Shown here piece by piece: positions 11,954 through 23,487 of a stretch of DNA of 64,000 nucleotides. The notes under the pieces are model-generated. The model searched no databases, was not told the DNA's origin, and saw nothing but the letters and a program-made list of their open reading frames with translations. A program made the position numbers and the translations under genes. This stretch comes from Daedaleopsis sinensis (taxonomy: Eukaryota; Basidiomycota; Agaricomycetes; Polyporales; Polyporaceae). Numbering within the stretch: position 1 is the first letter of the stretch; the number at the start of each line of letters is the position of its first letter. The DNA lies in assembly GCA_033807695.1 (NCBI GenBank), contig CM066302.1, positions 4,340,001 through 4,404,000 of the forward strand. Reading direction: 5' to 3'.

Positions 11954-12310
11954 TAGCTATACGTATTGGCTTTCAGCTCACGTCTGGTAGTGGATGAGTA
12001 TGTACTATCATTCATATGCAATATCAGCCTATAATTGCTAGTAATCCACGCCGCAAAGATCGGACGCGGAGCTCGAGATTTGAGTCACCGTTCCGATGTA
12101 GGTGTTCCTAGAAAGTGATAAGTTGATAGCTTGAGGTTTATAAGCAGTATAATTCACCTTTGTAGGATGCACGTTGGTAGTGTTGACCGTTATATATTCC
12201 AAGGGCATTTAGGAGGTGGTTGTCGGGAGGAGAGGAGGGTCAAGCGCTCGAGCATGACGTTGATGTCACATGTTGACTCCATTAGCGCCTGCGCTCGTCT
12301 TTCGATCCAC

Positions 12311-12313
12311 CAT
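12311..12313. repeat. Target site duplication (CAT), left of Plavaka element
   Basis: CAT directly before the left TIR and again at 30704-30706 directly after the right TIR. The empty site in the duplicated unit (57640-57655, GATCCACCATGTTCTGATCC) has a single CAT, proving the duplication. Three-base duplications are characteristic of CACTA-related elements. Confidence 0.9.
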
Positions 12314-12444
12314 CACACCGTGCAGCCGTGCCTGCCGCAGCAGGCGATAGGCATGTTACAGCCGATACCTAGCGTTTAACTATAGTCCGCCGGGAACTAG
12401 GCTATCGATTTCTGTTATAGTTTAACTGTAATGCCTCTATAGCA
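12314..12444 (+). repeat. Plavaka left terminal inverted repeat
   Basis: 131 bp starting CACACCGTGCAG and ending CCTCTATAGCA; reverse complement of 30573-30703 without mismatch by eye. Contains small palindromes such as CCTGCCGCAGCAGG, likely transposase-binding. Confidence 0.93.
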
Positions 12445-12699
12445 ACGATGTAGCATAGGATAGAGGATTAAATATCACCCGCGTATGCCGGCAGGTGAAA
12501 GGCATGTTAATGAGATCTATCGCCTAGGACAATGGGCAAGTAACAGTTTAACTGTGGATCGGCTATACACCGCGCATACGGTCAGCCTGTACAAGGGGCA
12601 TAGCAACGCAATCACATCATGCGAAGAGGTAAACTATCGATCGTTATGACGGCCTTTAGTGGACAAAAGTGTTTAGTCGCAATTATTGGAGTTATATGC

Positions 12700-12985
12700 G
12701 GCACTGTTGAGGTTTGATACCATCAAATACATATTGGGACTGAAAGTGTTGGTTCAGTTCATGTATTCAAGTTCGATTTGATTTAAGGTTTGATCTCAGT
12801 TCAAGGTCAAGTTCAAGTTCATTTTCAAGTTCATTTCTAATTCCCACGTTCAGCTTCAAGTTCAGTTTACTCGAGTTGAACTTGATGCGGATCACGCCGA
12901 GCGGGCGTCTGCGACAGGCGGACCGAGGCATGGAGTCCGAGGTAACCGAGCCTCCTCGTACTAACCTCCACTGTTTACTACGGCT
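12700..12985 (+). repeat. Subterminal repeat region of the Plavaka element (left)
   Basis: Series of AAGTTCA/TTCAAGTTC words on either orientation, then GATGCGGATCACGCCGAGCGGG. The inverted counterpart at 30045-30280 carries CGGCGTGATCCGCACC followed by the complementary AACTTGAA series. CACTA-type elements carry such clustered subterminal motifs as transposase-binding sites; that role is inferred here. Confidence 0.65.
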
Positions 12986-13468
12986 GACTCTATTCCCATA
13001 TGTATCCATATGTATGAGTACTGTACAGTTATACGTGTTTTACTTAGTACTTGACTTGTCATGTACGGTCAAACATGCTCAGGTTTAGTATGTACTGCCA
13101 GTCGGTCCGCCACCGTGACAGGCTCGCCTCTCGCCGCCGGCTTCCGACCTCGCTCCTGCCTGCGCTCGACAATCACGACAGTACAGCTTCTAATAGGCAA
13201 TAGCACGGGTGCTCCCGTGGGTGTGAGGCCCATGACCCGCACCCATACCCACATGTTACCCATACCCTCGCATGCGGGTACGGGTACGGGTAAGGGTGCG
13301 AGCGCCGGGTGGCACGGGTGCTCGCGGGTATGGGTTTTGATGCCAACCCACGGGTAATGAGCTACCCATACATACATAGTATAACACTACAGGCAGACGG
13401 AGCAGGAGATACATAGAGTATGGCACAGTTTGTCATATACATAGCTCACTGGCAGCTACTGCTTCAAG

Positions 13469-14361
13469 TCATGAGGATATGCTGTCTTCAGGATCGGAGC
13501 CTTGATTGAAAGCCTCCTGATAGAAACAGATGGATAAAAAGAGTGTATAAGATGATCGCACTGGAATACTACCAGAGGAGCTTACCGGGATGTTATTCAT
13601 GCCCCAAACATGAAGGTCGTACAGTGCCTCTTCTCCTGATATGCGGAAGATTGGCTGGGAGCTGATTTCGGCAGCTTGCAGAATGCGGTCGGTGAACTCA
13701 TACCATGCTCGTGCGCTGTTCGTCGAGCTGACATTTGTGAAGTAGTGCAGCATCCTAAGCAGGCTGTCGATGCTCTTCAGTTGTGATTCGTTCAGCAGCT
13801 CGAGGAGGGGACCATCTTCTCGGATCTCATCCCAGTACGAGGTCCACATGTCCGATGGGATAGCTCTGACGGCCTCGAACGATTGAGGGATAGAGATCTG
13901 ACATGTCCAAGGGCATATCGAACGTTTGGAATTGTTCATAGCAGAAGGACTGAATGTATACATACCGAGTGACCAAATCCGAGTCCATTCGCACCTCCCA
14001 CCTCCAACTGCACGATGCACTGGTGCCCTATGATCTCCGTGAGAGGTGTCGTAAACTCCCTGTTCAAGCGGACATAGCTCCACCGGCCCTCTTGATGAGG
14101 TGGACTCCATATATCGAGGACGTTGGCATGTGCAGGTACTGTGGCAATTGGGAAGAACGGAGAGTCGGAGAGTGCTGATAGAGGAAGCACTGATGGGCTG
14201 TTGGGGTTCACCGTGATGAGAGACGGCACTGCAGAGGAGTCTGACTGCGCAGAATTCGAGTATACAGAGGTAGAAGGAGACGACTCGGAGGATAGAGACG
14301 AGAGATCGAAGAAGTCCCACTGGGCGAACTCCGGGCGCGGAGACGCGGGTGGAGACGACAT
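13469..14361 (-). CDS. Uncharacterised hAT-element accessory protein
   Basis: Three exons: 14361-13966 (MSSPPASPRPEFAQWDFFDL...), 13897 to about 13580 (ISIPQSFEAVRAIPSDMW...), and a last short exon encoding EAFNQGSDPEDSISS that stops at 13469. Introns have GTATG...CAG and GTAAG...CAG borders. The N-terminal 50 residues are serine-rich; the rest looks like a compact folded domain of about 200 residues with no motif I recognise. It lies wholly inside the hAT element, downstream of and co-oriented with the transposase, so it is probably mobile-element cargo or a second hAT function. No homologue is asserted. Confidence 0.58.
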
Positions 14362-14609
14362 GAGAGGGAAATCTGTCGTAGTAGCAGTCTACGTTAGTGA
14401 TACTAGTCGTTGTATCTCAAACTCCGGACCTACAAAGGTCTCGGAGTTCATATATTAGTGACTCGGAGTACCAGGTCAATGCATTTCAAAGGTCGTAAGA
14501 GACGGACACTACACGTTTCTAGCAGTGATAATTGATGCTCTGAGGATGTACGACGAGCGGAGACGCAGCACGAACCCCCACGGAAACTGTACATAGCTAG
14601 TGACATACT

Positions 14610-17600
14610 CTATTTGCCGTCGAGCGTGGACACATCGATAGCGTCCCAGCCGTCCTCCATCTCGTAGTCGGAACCCAAATCTTCGAGGTCTTGCATAGTA
14701 GCGATCTTCTTCGCGTCGTTGGGGCGCACGAGGCCTAATTTACTCCACGTTCCGAGGCACAGCAGCGCACGAGTGGACTGCACGCTCAAACGGCTGCGGA
14801 CATGAGAGAGAAGCAGTCGTCCACGGCTGAACAGTCGCTCGACATCGACAGAGGTAGCTGAAATAGTAGGTAGTCAGCTCGTAAGTCAACCAAGGGCGTG
14901 ATTACAGTCGTGAGATGGAGACAACTAACCGGGGATGGAAAGGTAATCGATCGCCATCCGAGAAAGGTTCGGATACATGGCAGCCCGCTCCTGCCACCAC
15001 TGGATCGCGTTCGAAGTGTGCTCCGGGTCTGTTGACAGGTAACGCTCGAGCTCGTCGCCTAGCTCTGACTGCGCAGGGGGTGCGAGGGTGTCCAGGGCAT
15101 CGAATATGTTCGAATCGACGTCCTGGTGGCATGGGGGATGGAATATGCGTCTAGGGAGTGGATAGAGTAGGATGAGAACGTACCATTGGCTCTACCGCAT
15201 CGTCATCTGAAGATGTACCATCCTGCGGGGCTGATCCATCGCATCCCTCGGAGTCACGGTTGACGACTCCGTCGTTTCCAGCTCGTCCGGCATACGAGGC
15301 CTTGTAGATGTCGGTAACGAGTTTTCGAGCAGTGCGCTGCCATGCTTCTGTCCATCGCAGCTTCTTGAAATACGCCAACTTGTGACGAGGATGAAGGACT
15401 GCGGAGGGTAGACAGATCAGTGAGGTTGTAGGCTGAGTCGTGCAGCGACTGGGAGGCAGTACTTACTCATCGCGATCCGATATAGTTCAGAGAAGTCGGT
15501 AAGGGAATAGTATTTGTGTAGGACCTTGCTGGCGAGACCGCAGGCGACGCGAACGGCGGAGTCGTATTTGTGGTGCGAGAGTGAGGCGGTCGTGAGGAGC
15601 TGATCGATGTGGTCGATCGCAGGGATTACAGTGGCAAGATTTGGGGTTCCCCGGGAGAAGAACTGTGTTGCGTCCTTAAAGACCTGAGCGGCGAGGACAT
15701 GAGTGAGAGACACAGAAACGAGGGCGAGTGAGATGCGAGAACGTGCAGGAGATATGCGTATACAGTCAGAGGTATAAGGGCAAGAGGGACAGGTCAGCGA
15801 GAGGCACTGGCAATGGGGCGCAGCACTTTGTGGGTGTCGGTTTATGCACTGTGTACATGGGCGCTTACACGCAAGGGCTAGGACGGCGTACCTTGAGAAC
15901 TTCGCGCAGCTGCGTCGCGATCTCCCACTCGACTTTTGATAACTCGTACAACCTGAGGCCGTGCTGCTTGATACTGCACATCTCATCGACGGCTTTCCGG
16001 TACTTCAACGCGATATCCAGCATCTCGAAGGTGGAGTTCCACCGCGTACGAACGTCGCGCGGCAGCAACTTCTCCGGAAGCCCATGGTCTGCGACGGCCT
16101 TCTTCCACGCAGGGAGCAGCAGCGTAGTCGAGTGGATGATTTTGAAGGCGAGCTTCCGGAGCTGGTGCAGTCCAAAGACACGAGGTGAGTAGTCTGCCAT
16201 GATACATGGTGCCTCCACATACCTTAGCCATCACTAACTTCACCGGTCTCACATCGTCCGCGAACTGGGCTCGTTCTTGGGCCGACATATCCTTCATGGC
16301 GTCCACCTCGTCGTCTGGATCGTCCGCCTCGTCAGTACTCGCCCAATCGTCCGCTTGAGCCTGCATCTCCTCGTCTACCAGCCCTTCAGCCAGCTCTGCA
16401 AGTTCACGTTCGTCTGCCCCCTGTTCAGCGGCGTCCTTGTCAAGATCGGCATCGAACTGGCGTATCAGACTCTTGGCAACCAGATTGAGAACGTGGGCAA
16501 AGCACCGGACTCGATTCGGCTGGCCATCGAAGGCAGGAAGGACCTCCGCAAGGTGCTTGATCATGGCGTCGTTGTTCGACGCGTTGTCACAGGTGACAGC
16601 AAGGACCTAAATGAGAGGTGAGCACAGTGACCGGTATCTCTACCAATAGCATGCCGACTAATAGAGCTCCATACCTTATCAGCGATGTCGAATGTTCTCA
16701 AGATCTCCGCGAACGCTTCAGCCAAGTTGACCCCGGAGTGCGATTCAGCGACCTCAACAATATCGAGAGGGAGCGCAATCGTCTCCCCCTTGTAGACAAA
16801 GTGCACGGTCAGAGCCACAAACGCGTGGTGGTTGGGAGAGGTCCACGCGTCTGTCGCGAAGTGGAGGTCCCCCTCATAGTCCTGCATATCACCGTGAGTG
16901 GCACAATCACTGACGCGTAGTGACAAACTAATAGTCATACCTGAAGCAGTTTCGCAATCCGAGTGCGCGTCCGGGCGAACACCGCTTTGACGTCACGGGA
17001 GACCGTCGCAGGAGAAGGAAGATAATAGCCGGGCCGACCTGTCTTCATCAAACATTGAAAGCCCCGGTCGGTCACGATTTTGAATGGACGCAAATTCTCA
17101 GCGCACCACCGTGCGATCTCGGTCCGTGTCTCGACGCGTGTGTGCTGGCGATGACTGAATGTTACCGTTCCCTTCTTCCGCTCGAAAGCGGCGGTGATCG
17201 ACCCGCTGCGGAGTATCCCCCCAACGACCTTCTCCCGAGCCTCCTTGAGGTCAACGGCCTCACAAGCGGCATTTACGGCTTCATCACCCCAGCAGGAGCG
17301 TGCGTGACGGCGAAGATTCCCAGTCGAGGACCTGTCCTTACTGTCAAGATAGCGGCGGAGCTCCTGTTTGCAGCCGCGGGCCGCGCACTTGAAGGTGTGC
17401 ACACGGCGGATTCGCTCCCCATCTTGTATATGCTCGATAGTCGGCCTAGGGTGATAGAAGGCATATATGGGGGAGTCCCACTTCGACATCATCAATTCTG
17501 TCTCGCACTCGTAAGTGGCAAAATACACTCTCAGTGTGCAGACGAAGCTGACTCACCCAGTTGTTCCTCCGCATCTATTTCCGGCTCCTCGCCCTCCTCA

Positions 17601-17932
17601 TCCTCAGAGTGAACACTAGCAGCACGAGGGCTGTTGCTCTCGTCGTCCGACAGACGCGCCGGGCTGCCATCGGCTTCAAGAAGGGTATAGCCGTTGCTTT
17701 CAAGCTCGGCCATCTCCTCATCCTCAGTGCGGACAGTAGTTCGGCGGGACCGAGCCGGGGCGGTAGCTTTCGCAGCGGCAGCTGCTTTCGACGTTGTAGC
17801 TTTTGATTGGGTGTTGACCGGAGCCTTGAGCTTCTTCGCGGCGACCTTGGCTTTCTTACCGGGAGGGTTAAAGACGGGCGCTGGTTCCGGGCTGGCAGCG
17901 CGCTTGCGTGCAGAAGACTTACGACCGGCCAT
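14610..17932 (-). CDS. hAT-family transposase (BED zinc finger, hAT dimerisation domain)
   Basis: Would cut and paste the surrounding element by binding its TIRs. It starts at MAGRKSSARKRAAS (17932) with a basic, then acidic low-complexity leader. A BED-type finger follows (FKCAARGCKQEL...LRRHARSC, about 17350-17430). The core exons read ATDAWTSPNHHAFVALTVHF (16840-16880), VLAVTCDNASNN (about 16570-16606) and RTRWNSTFEMLDIALKYRK (about 16000-16050). The C-terminal dimerisation segment ATSVDVERLFSRGRLLLSH ends in LSVQSTRALLCLG, with the stop at 14610. First D, second D (CDNAS) and the E of DVERLFS match the hAT DDE arrangement. Roughly eight exons with short introns; no in-frame stop was seen in the exons I joined, so it may be functional. 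Confidence 0.9.
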
Positions 17933-18933
17933 GACAGGTGAGAGCGCGGGTGGAGAGTGGTGCGGGTGGATGGATATGGTGGCTTGTAGAGGGTGCAAAG
18001 GTGGGGAGTAAGTGAGTCTCAGGGGTTATGTCGGCGGCCTGAGCACTGCGCGGTGCCGATAGTAGTCTCCTAGCGTAGTTCTGCGGGATATGCAGCGGAC
18101 ACTGAGCCGGAATTTGAAGCTCATGCGGTGATATCCATGTTAGGTATATTGTGGCGTGATGAGTTCGAAATACAGACTCCAAACTGGGCAGTTCTGGTGT
18201 GCACGACTGGGAGCTGAGACTGAAATGAGCGCTAGACATAAGATCAAGCTATGGGTGGCTGTGCGTACCCCTCGGGTAGCGGGTTGAGCGCGGGTGGGCT
18301 GGACCGTGACCCGTACCCGTACCCAAGCGCTAAACCCGCAGCTACCCGTGCGGGTTGTATCTACCCATGATATTGCCTAGCTTCTAACCACTCTGCCAAC
18401 TGAAAATGTCAGACTACAGTAAGCTCCGTGTCCTCCGTGTTATGAGTGAGTACTGACCTGAATCATTATGAGGCTCGGATCAGCGAGGTGCATGCAATAC
18501 CCTGAGTGTACAGACCGCAACCTTGAAGCTGCACCCTCGCCCTGACGATAAGGATGTGGGTACGTATTTGGCACAGGGAGCCCTTTCGATGCATAACTCA
18601 GCCCATCTTCCATTATGCAGAGCACGGCTAGTAGGTAGTAGTACTCAACATTTCAATTTGTCGTCATGATTCGACTGCACCACTGACACGCGACACCTAT
18701 TAAAGAAATCTCCCACCAGCGATCTGCACTGGATGGTTGAACAACACCGGTCGACGGTCGTGGGCGGCGGCGGCGGCGTAGTGACCGTATATTAGTAGTA
18801 GTACGACCTGCCAGTGACAGGATGACAAACGTCAGTGCCCGGTGATGACCCGGACCCAGCGGTCGACGGAGACATAGTGCACATCCCTCTCCTACCTTGG
18901 CAAGTTGGTCCCTAGCTCTACGGCTGTCGCCTG

Positions 18934-19130
18934 CATCAGCAAAATTGCACCTTATGTTACAGAGGTTGCGGAGGTTATATAAGTTCCGTAACCTGTGTAG
19001 TCTGTAACTTCAACCGAAGTTAGATGGTCTATGTCCCTGTACCTATGCAACATGAACGAAGTTAGAGTACATTATATAACCTCATGGTGTTGCATATCAT
19101 GTCTAAGTTGAGTCGTAACTTTGAGAGTAA
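18934..19130 (+). repeat. Dispersed CATCAGCAAAAT repeat, copy 3
   Basis: Begins CATCAGCAAAATTGCACC, then TTACAGAGGTTGCGGAGG, then GGTCTATGTCCCTGTACC as in copy 2. Non-coding. Confidence 0.65.
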
Positions 19131-19253
19131 GCTGATCTGATAAGGTCTACTACTACTGGTTGCCACTGGCAGTCGCTCGGAATCACCCTCACGATTCATG
19201 GAGATGCATGGACGCTGCGTGTATATGGCCACTACGAAGCATACAGAGGATCA

Positions 19254-19580
19254 CATCAGCAGATGTGCGAAAAGCTTAGAAGCTTACCGCACTTATTGAG
19301 ATTTGGCTGCTTCTGCCATGATCAGCCCACTGCATTGCTGCATGTGGTCAGATTGGGTCGAAACTTGGTACAAACATGGCCAAGCATGTTGCGGTTCTGT
19401 GTGCAAAGTTTCGCGATGAGCGGTCAAGATGGCGCGGAGTCACAGATGGTTCATTGTTGGGGAGAGAAAAGCGGTATTTAAGCTGCGATAAGTGCGCTTA
19501 CTGATTAATACCTTATCTACGCTTATTTGGCTGAAATAAGCGCCACTAAGCGCAATAAGCTTTTCGCGGGTCTGCTGATG
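19254..19580. mobile_element. 327 bp MITE-like element
   Basis: Ends CATCAGCAGA and TCTGCTGATG are exact inverse repeats, followed inward by GCGAAAAGCTTA on both sides (19271 and, inverted, 19557-19568). It has further AAGCGC/GCGCTT symmetry and no coding capacity. Possible short duplication ATCA at the flanks. The CATCAGCA terminus resembles the end of the other dispersed family. Confidence 0.62.
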
Positions 19581-20593
19581 CATCATTACAGTGTACCATA
19601 GATCTACTCATCTTCGACGAGCATCAATTTTTCGTCCTCGTCTGAAACAATGTTCGTCAGATCAACGATCTCGTCGGCTGCGCCGCCCTTTCCCGCCGCC
19701 CGAGAACGTCGTCCAGCCCTGCTCTTGCGTGCTTTGAGAACCTCGCGCGCGGCCTCAATGATTGCCAACCACTCCTCGGAGCGCAGGCTATCGATGACCT
19801 TCATGACACGCGTGACCTTCTTGTCGCATTTCTCTTCACCGTTCTCCCAGTAGAAGGAATCGGAATAGTTGTCGGCAGAGAACCAGCCGCGAGCCTTGGG
19901 CGGCGGAGCCCATACCCCGGTCTGGTAGTGGGTGAGCGTATGGATTGTCTGTCGAGTGCAAGCAGATGGTAGTTAGTAACGAGCAGCAATGGCCATTGAC
20001 GAATGGTGAGCAGTCTTGTACTCACCGCAAGCACGGACATGCAGAGCGCTCCGCGTGAGCAGTCCTGTGTGCGTTCCGCGCGGGGGACCGCCTCTAATTC
20101 GGAGATATGGTGGGCGAGGGTCCCCACGATCATCGTGCCTTGGAGGCGACCCTAAATCGAACGATAAGTGAGCTGGATGATGGCATCATGACAATGCCTT
20201 CATGAGGACGCACACGTTTGCGCTCGCCGTTGTTCCACTCGGCCCAGTAGAACGGCGCGGCGCCCTTCCCATCCCCTAACAGGTACTTCGCATATGTGCC
20301 GACGTTTTTGGGGTCAGCGAAGAGCTCCGCGAGCTGTACGTCGTCGGTGGTGATGATCTCCTTGAACGAGTCCATCGCGGTCGTCGCAAACTTGGCTCGC
20401 CAGTCATTCAGTTTCTTCTGGATCTAGATAGACATCAATAGTCGTCGATGATCAGATCTGAATGAGTCGAGGGACTTACGAGCTTGTGAGTGGTGTCATC
20501 TTTAACAAGAGGATATCTGCTAGCCAGGTCATCACCGACGGCGTGCTGATAGAGTCGCTGGAACTCTTTGAGGGTGACCTCCTGCCACGCATC

Positions 20594-23487
20594 TAGTGTG
20601 CGAGGCAAAATGCTTGCCAGTCTGCCACTGGCAAGTGCCAGCGGCAATTGCCATTCTGCCGCCGAGGGGTCTCCGGCAGATAGTGGCAAATAGTTAGGCG
20701 CCAATGTACATACATGGAATGATGAATGCGACAAATTGACTCCTGTCCTGCTCGAGTGACAACAATCGCAGTCTCTAAGCTTCTCCGCATCATGGGCGAC
20801 AAAACTGGCGACAAGGGGCGCAAGCCTCATCCAGTTATTACTGAGAACTTTGTGCGTCTCGAGGCTCTAGGCAACAAATCTAATCGGTACCGGTTCCAAT
20901 GTCTGCACTGCGGACCGGACTCTGCCCCCATCGAACACCGCGACAACAGGCTCTTTAACCACCTCATAGACACCAAGCGCTGCCCGAATGTACCTCCGAA
21001 TGTCCGTGCACAGGCCTTGACCATTCTCCGCACCAAGGGGTCCGTTGATCCGTCCAAAGTCCCCCTTCCGGATGAAGTCCCGCCCTCCGACTCAGAGCAA
21101 GGTCCGGATGCTGGTCTTGAAGAAGGCACCAATACGGAAGATACCTTGTCGAACAAGCGAAAGCGCGGGAATGGCTCCCAGGACATGCTCGAGACCTATT
21201 GGGACCGTCAACTGACCCCGAAGCAGAAGGAGATGGCTGATATAAAGCTCTTCCGGTATGCACACATCCGAGTCCCTCAGAGTCCAGTTCCTATTAGTTT
21301 AACTGACCACCTTGTGCTAGCTATGTAATCCATGCCAACATCCCTTTCCGCGCCGCCGATAACTGGTATTTTGTCGATTTCCTCCGAGAATTACGGCAGA
21401 CGTACACTCCTGCTTCTCCATATGTCCTTTCCCATCGCATTCTTGATGCCGAGTACGTACGGGCGCATGAAGAAGACACAAAGCGTCTGAAATCCCGTCG
21501 TCTCTTGACGCTTCTATTTGATGGCTGGGAGGATTTGCTCAGACGCTCTCTGTATGGTAGTGTGGCCGCCGAGGTGAAGCAATCTCCCATCGTTTTGAGT
21601 CTCGACGATATGTCTGGTGTGCGGGGCAATGTGCAGAACCTTGTTCAGACGACGAAGAGAGCACTGAAGCACATGGACATCCACGATATGGAGAATTTCG
21701 CAGCTGTCACAACTGACAATCCTACCACTATGCAAGCCTACCGCAAAGCACTCCAAAAGGAGTTCCCTCGACTTCTTGTATGTTGCTTTACGCTATATAT
21801 AGGGTGCTTACGAGATACTTATAAGCAATATCCTACAGATATTTGCTTGCTTTCTACATGGCCTCAACACGATCATTGGTGCTATCACTACGTTCACAGC
21901 AATGAAGCCCGTCCTGTCAAAGGCAACAGCTATTGTGACATTCTTCACATCATCACATTACTGGGGCGGGCAACTGAAGGAGGAAGCGAAGAAGAGGAAC
22001 ATCACCACAGCCCTGAAGAAGAACTGCGAGTCACGCTGGTATGCGCTCGTCTTACATTGCCTGAGTGTTCTCACGTATAGGTAAATATCTGCTAGAATTG
22101 CGATATTATACAGTTATCTAATGAACGTATTATAGGGAAGCTATCGCACACCTTTGCTGCCGGCCTGATGCTGAGAAGTCTGTCAACGGCCTCTCGATTA
22201 TCCCTACAAATATCCGTGCTACTGTTCTTCTCGGAGGGGAGACATTCTGGCCGCTTCTCAAGCAGTTTGTCGAGACAGTCAAACCTCTCGTTGACGCGAT
22301 AGGCAATCTCGAGTCTCGCGAAATGACTCTCGCCGACTGTATGCTCGAACTCATCCGTTGTGCACGCACTATGACCCGGATCGAGCTCAAGGCCGACCAT
22401 GATCACGAGTTTTGGCTGCATGCGAAGAGGGTCTTCAACGAACGCTTTCGGAAAATGGACACCGCCCATCATTCCCTTGCCTTGTACCTGCACCCCCTCT
22501 GCCGACGTCTAGCGATCTCTCAAGTGGCCAGTGGACGCACGTACGAGTTCATGGAGAGAACAGCACTCGGAATTGCTAAGCAATGGAAGTGGGGGAAGAC
22601 TCGTGTGGGCAGGCTCCAGACCGACCTCCTCAAGTATCACAAGAGCGAGGGTCATTTCGCAGGCGGACGACGGGACGCACTCGAGTGGTGGGAGACATTG
22701 CCACTCACAGCCGAAGATCACCCACTGAAGACTCTCGCAATCACCCTTCACACCATTGTCCCTCATGCTGCTGACGTTGAAGGTCTATTCTCTGACCTAG
22801 GGGGGACGCAGACAGCCAAACGCACTCGGCTCTCCGTGGAGACCTTCGAGAAACTCGGTAAACTGAGGTCCAATCTCACGTACCACCTGCACCAGAAGAA
22901 CCTCCTCCACGGTATTCCCACCCGCCGCAAGCATGCCCATATGCACACGCATGCCACTCCTGGTGTCGACATTGACCTGGTTGAATCTCTCGAGAGCGAC
23001 TTCGCATGGGTGCCCCCTCTTGTTGTTGATGAAGACCTTGCACCGTTGAGAGGTCCGGAGCTTGATGACATGGCAGAGCTGGATCGTGCCTGGGACGAGT
23101 TCGAGCGCGAGCAGCGTGAGCGCGGGACGGCATCAGCGGACGGCGACGGTCACAATGACGGAGCACGCACCACCGGTGATGTCTTGGAGGGACAGCTATA
23201 TAACACGGAAGAGTTAGATAACATTGACAAAGGGGTGGCACCAGCTACTTACCATGAAGAGGTGCAGGTGTATGGGGTTGACGGCGACGACGAGCAGGAC
23301 TGGAGCGTGGACGAGATGGTGATGTCGACGTAGTAGACAGATACTGTAAACTCATGTAGTACTGCTGCTGCGAGGCGGCGCTAATGACGGGCGCTACAAT
23401 CTATTTGCCGTCCTCTGCCACCTGGCAATTGCCATTTCTGCCATTCTGCCGGCAGAAATGCTCAAAACATTTCTGCCCCATACACTA
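20594..23487. mobile_element. hAT transposon (2.9 kb) inserted in the Plavaka accessory gene
   Basis: Target duplication CACGCATC at 20586-20593 and 23488-23495. Ends are inverted repeats: TAGTGTGCGAGGCAAAATGC on the left against TAGTGTATGGGGCAGAAATG on the right (reverse complement), then repeated TGCCAGTCTGCCACTGGCA-like words on both sides. Encodes one transposase on the plus strand. Confidence 0.93.
20791..23333 (+). CDS. hAT-family transposase of the 2.9 kb element
   Basis: Transposase that would mobilise the 20594-23487 element. Start chosen at MGDKTGDKGRKPHPVI; an upstream in-frame ATG at 20726 is possible. A BED-like zinc finger (FQCLHCGPDS...LFNHLIDTKRC) lies in exon 1, which splices after LFR (about 21257) to YVIHANIPFRAADNWYF. 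The core shows LTLLFDGWEDLLRRS, then AAVTTDNPTTMQAYRKAL, LHGLNTIIGAITTF and KKNCESRW. The C-terminal dimerisation region has HAADVEGLFSDLGGTQTAKR followed by RLSVETFEKLGKLRSNL. The tail is acidic and ends at 23333. About 4-5 exons, introns of about 60 bp, no stop codons in the joined exons, so it may be active. It is clearly distinct in sequence from the 14610-17932 transposase. Confidence 0.9.

Larger units (their letters stand above)
13194..18379. mobile_element. hAT transposon nested in the Plavaka element (5.2 kb)
   Basis: Flanked by the 8 bp target duplication GCTTCTAA (13186-13193 and 18380-18387), the length typical of hAT. Ends are short imperfect inverted repeats: TAGGCAATAGCACGGGT on the left and TAGGCAATATCATGGGT on the right (reverse complement). 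Subterminal regions at both ends are packed with ACCCGTACCC/GGGTACGGGT words (about 13196-13370 and 18262-18368). It encodes a BED-type hAT transposase (14610-17932) and a second gene (13469-14361), both on the minus strand. Confidence 0.92.
18388..19603. other. Plavaka internal non-coding region with two short repeats
   Basis: Between the hAT element and the 3' end of the accessory gene. Holds copy 3 of the CATCAGCAAAAT repeat (18934 to about 19130), a 327 bp inverted-repeat element (19254-19580) and a short GGC trinucleotide run near 18765-18778. No gene is recognised. Confidence 0.55.

Noticed and set aside
13260..13300. GGGTACGGGTACGGGTAAGGG looks like a degenerate telomere repeat
   Set aside because: The same words occur inverted at the other end (18262-18368) of an element with 8 bp target duplications, so they are hAT subterminal repeats.
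19254..19580. CRISPR-like or tandem repeat structure
   Set aside because: The symmetry is a single pair of inverted ends, typical of a MITE; no regularly spaced direct repeats.
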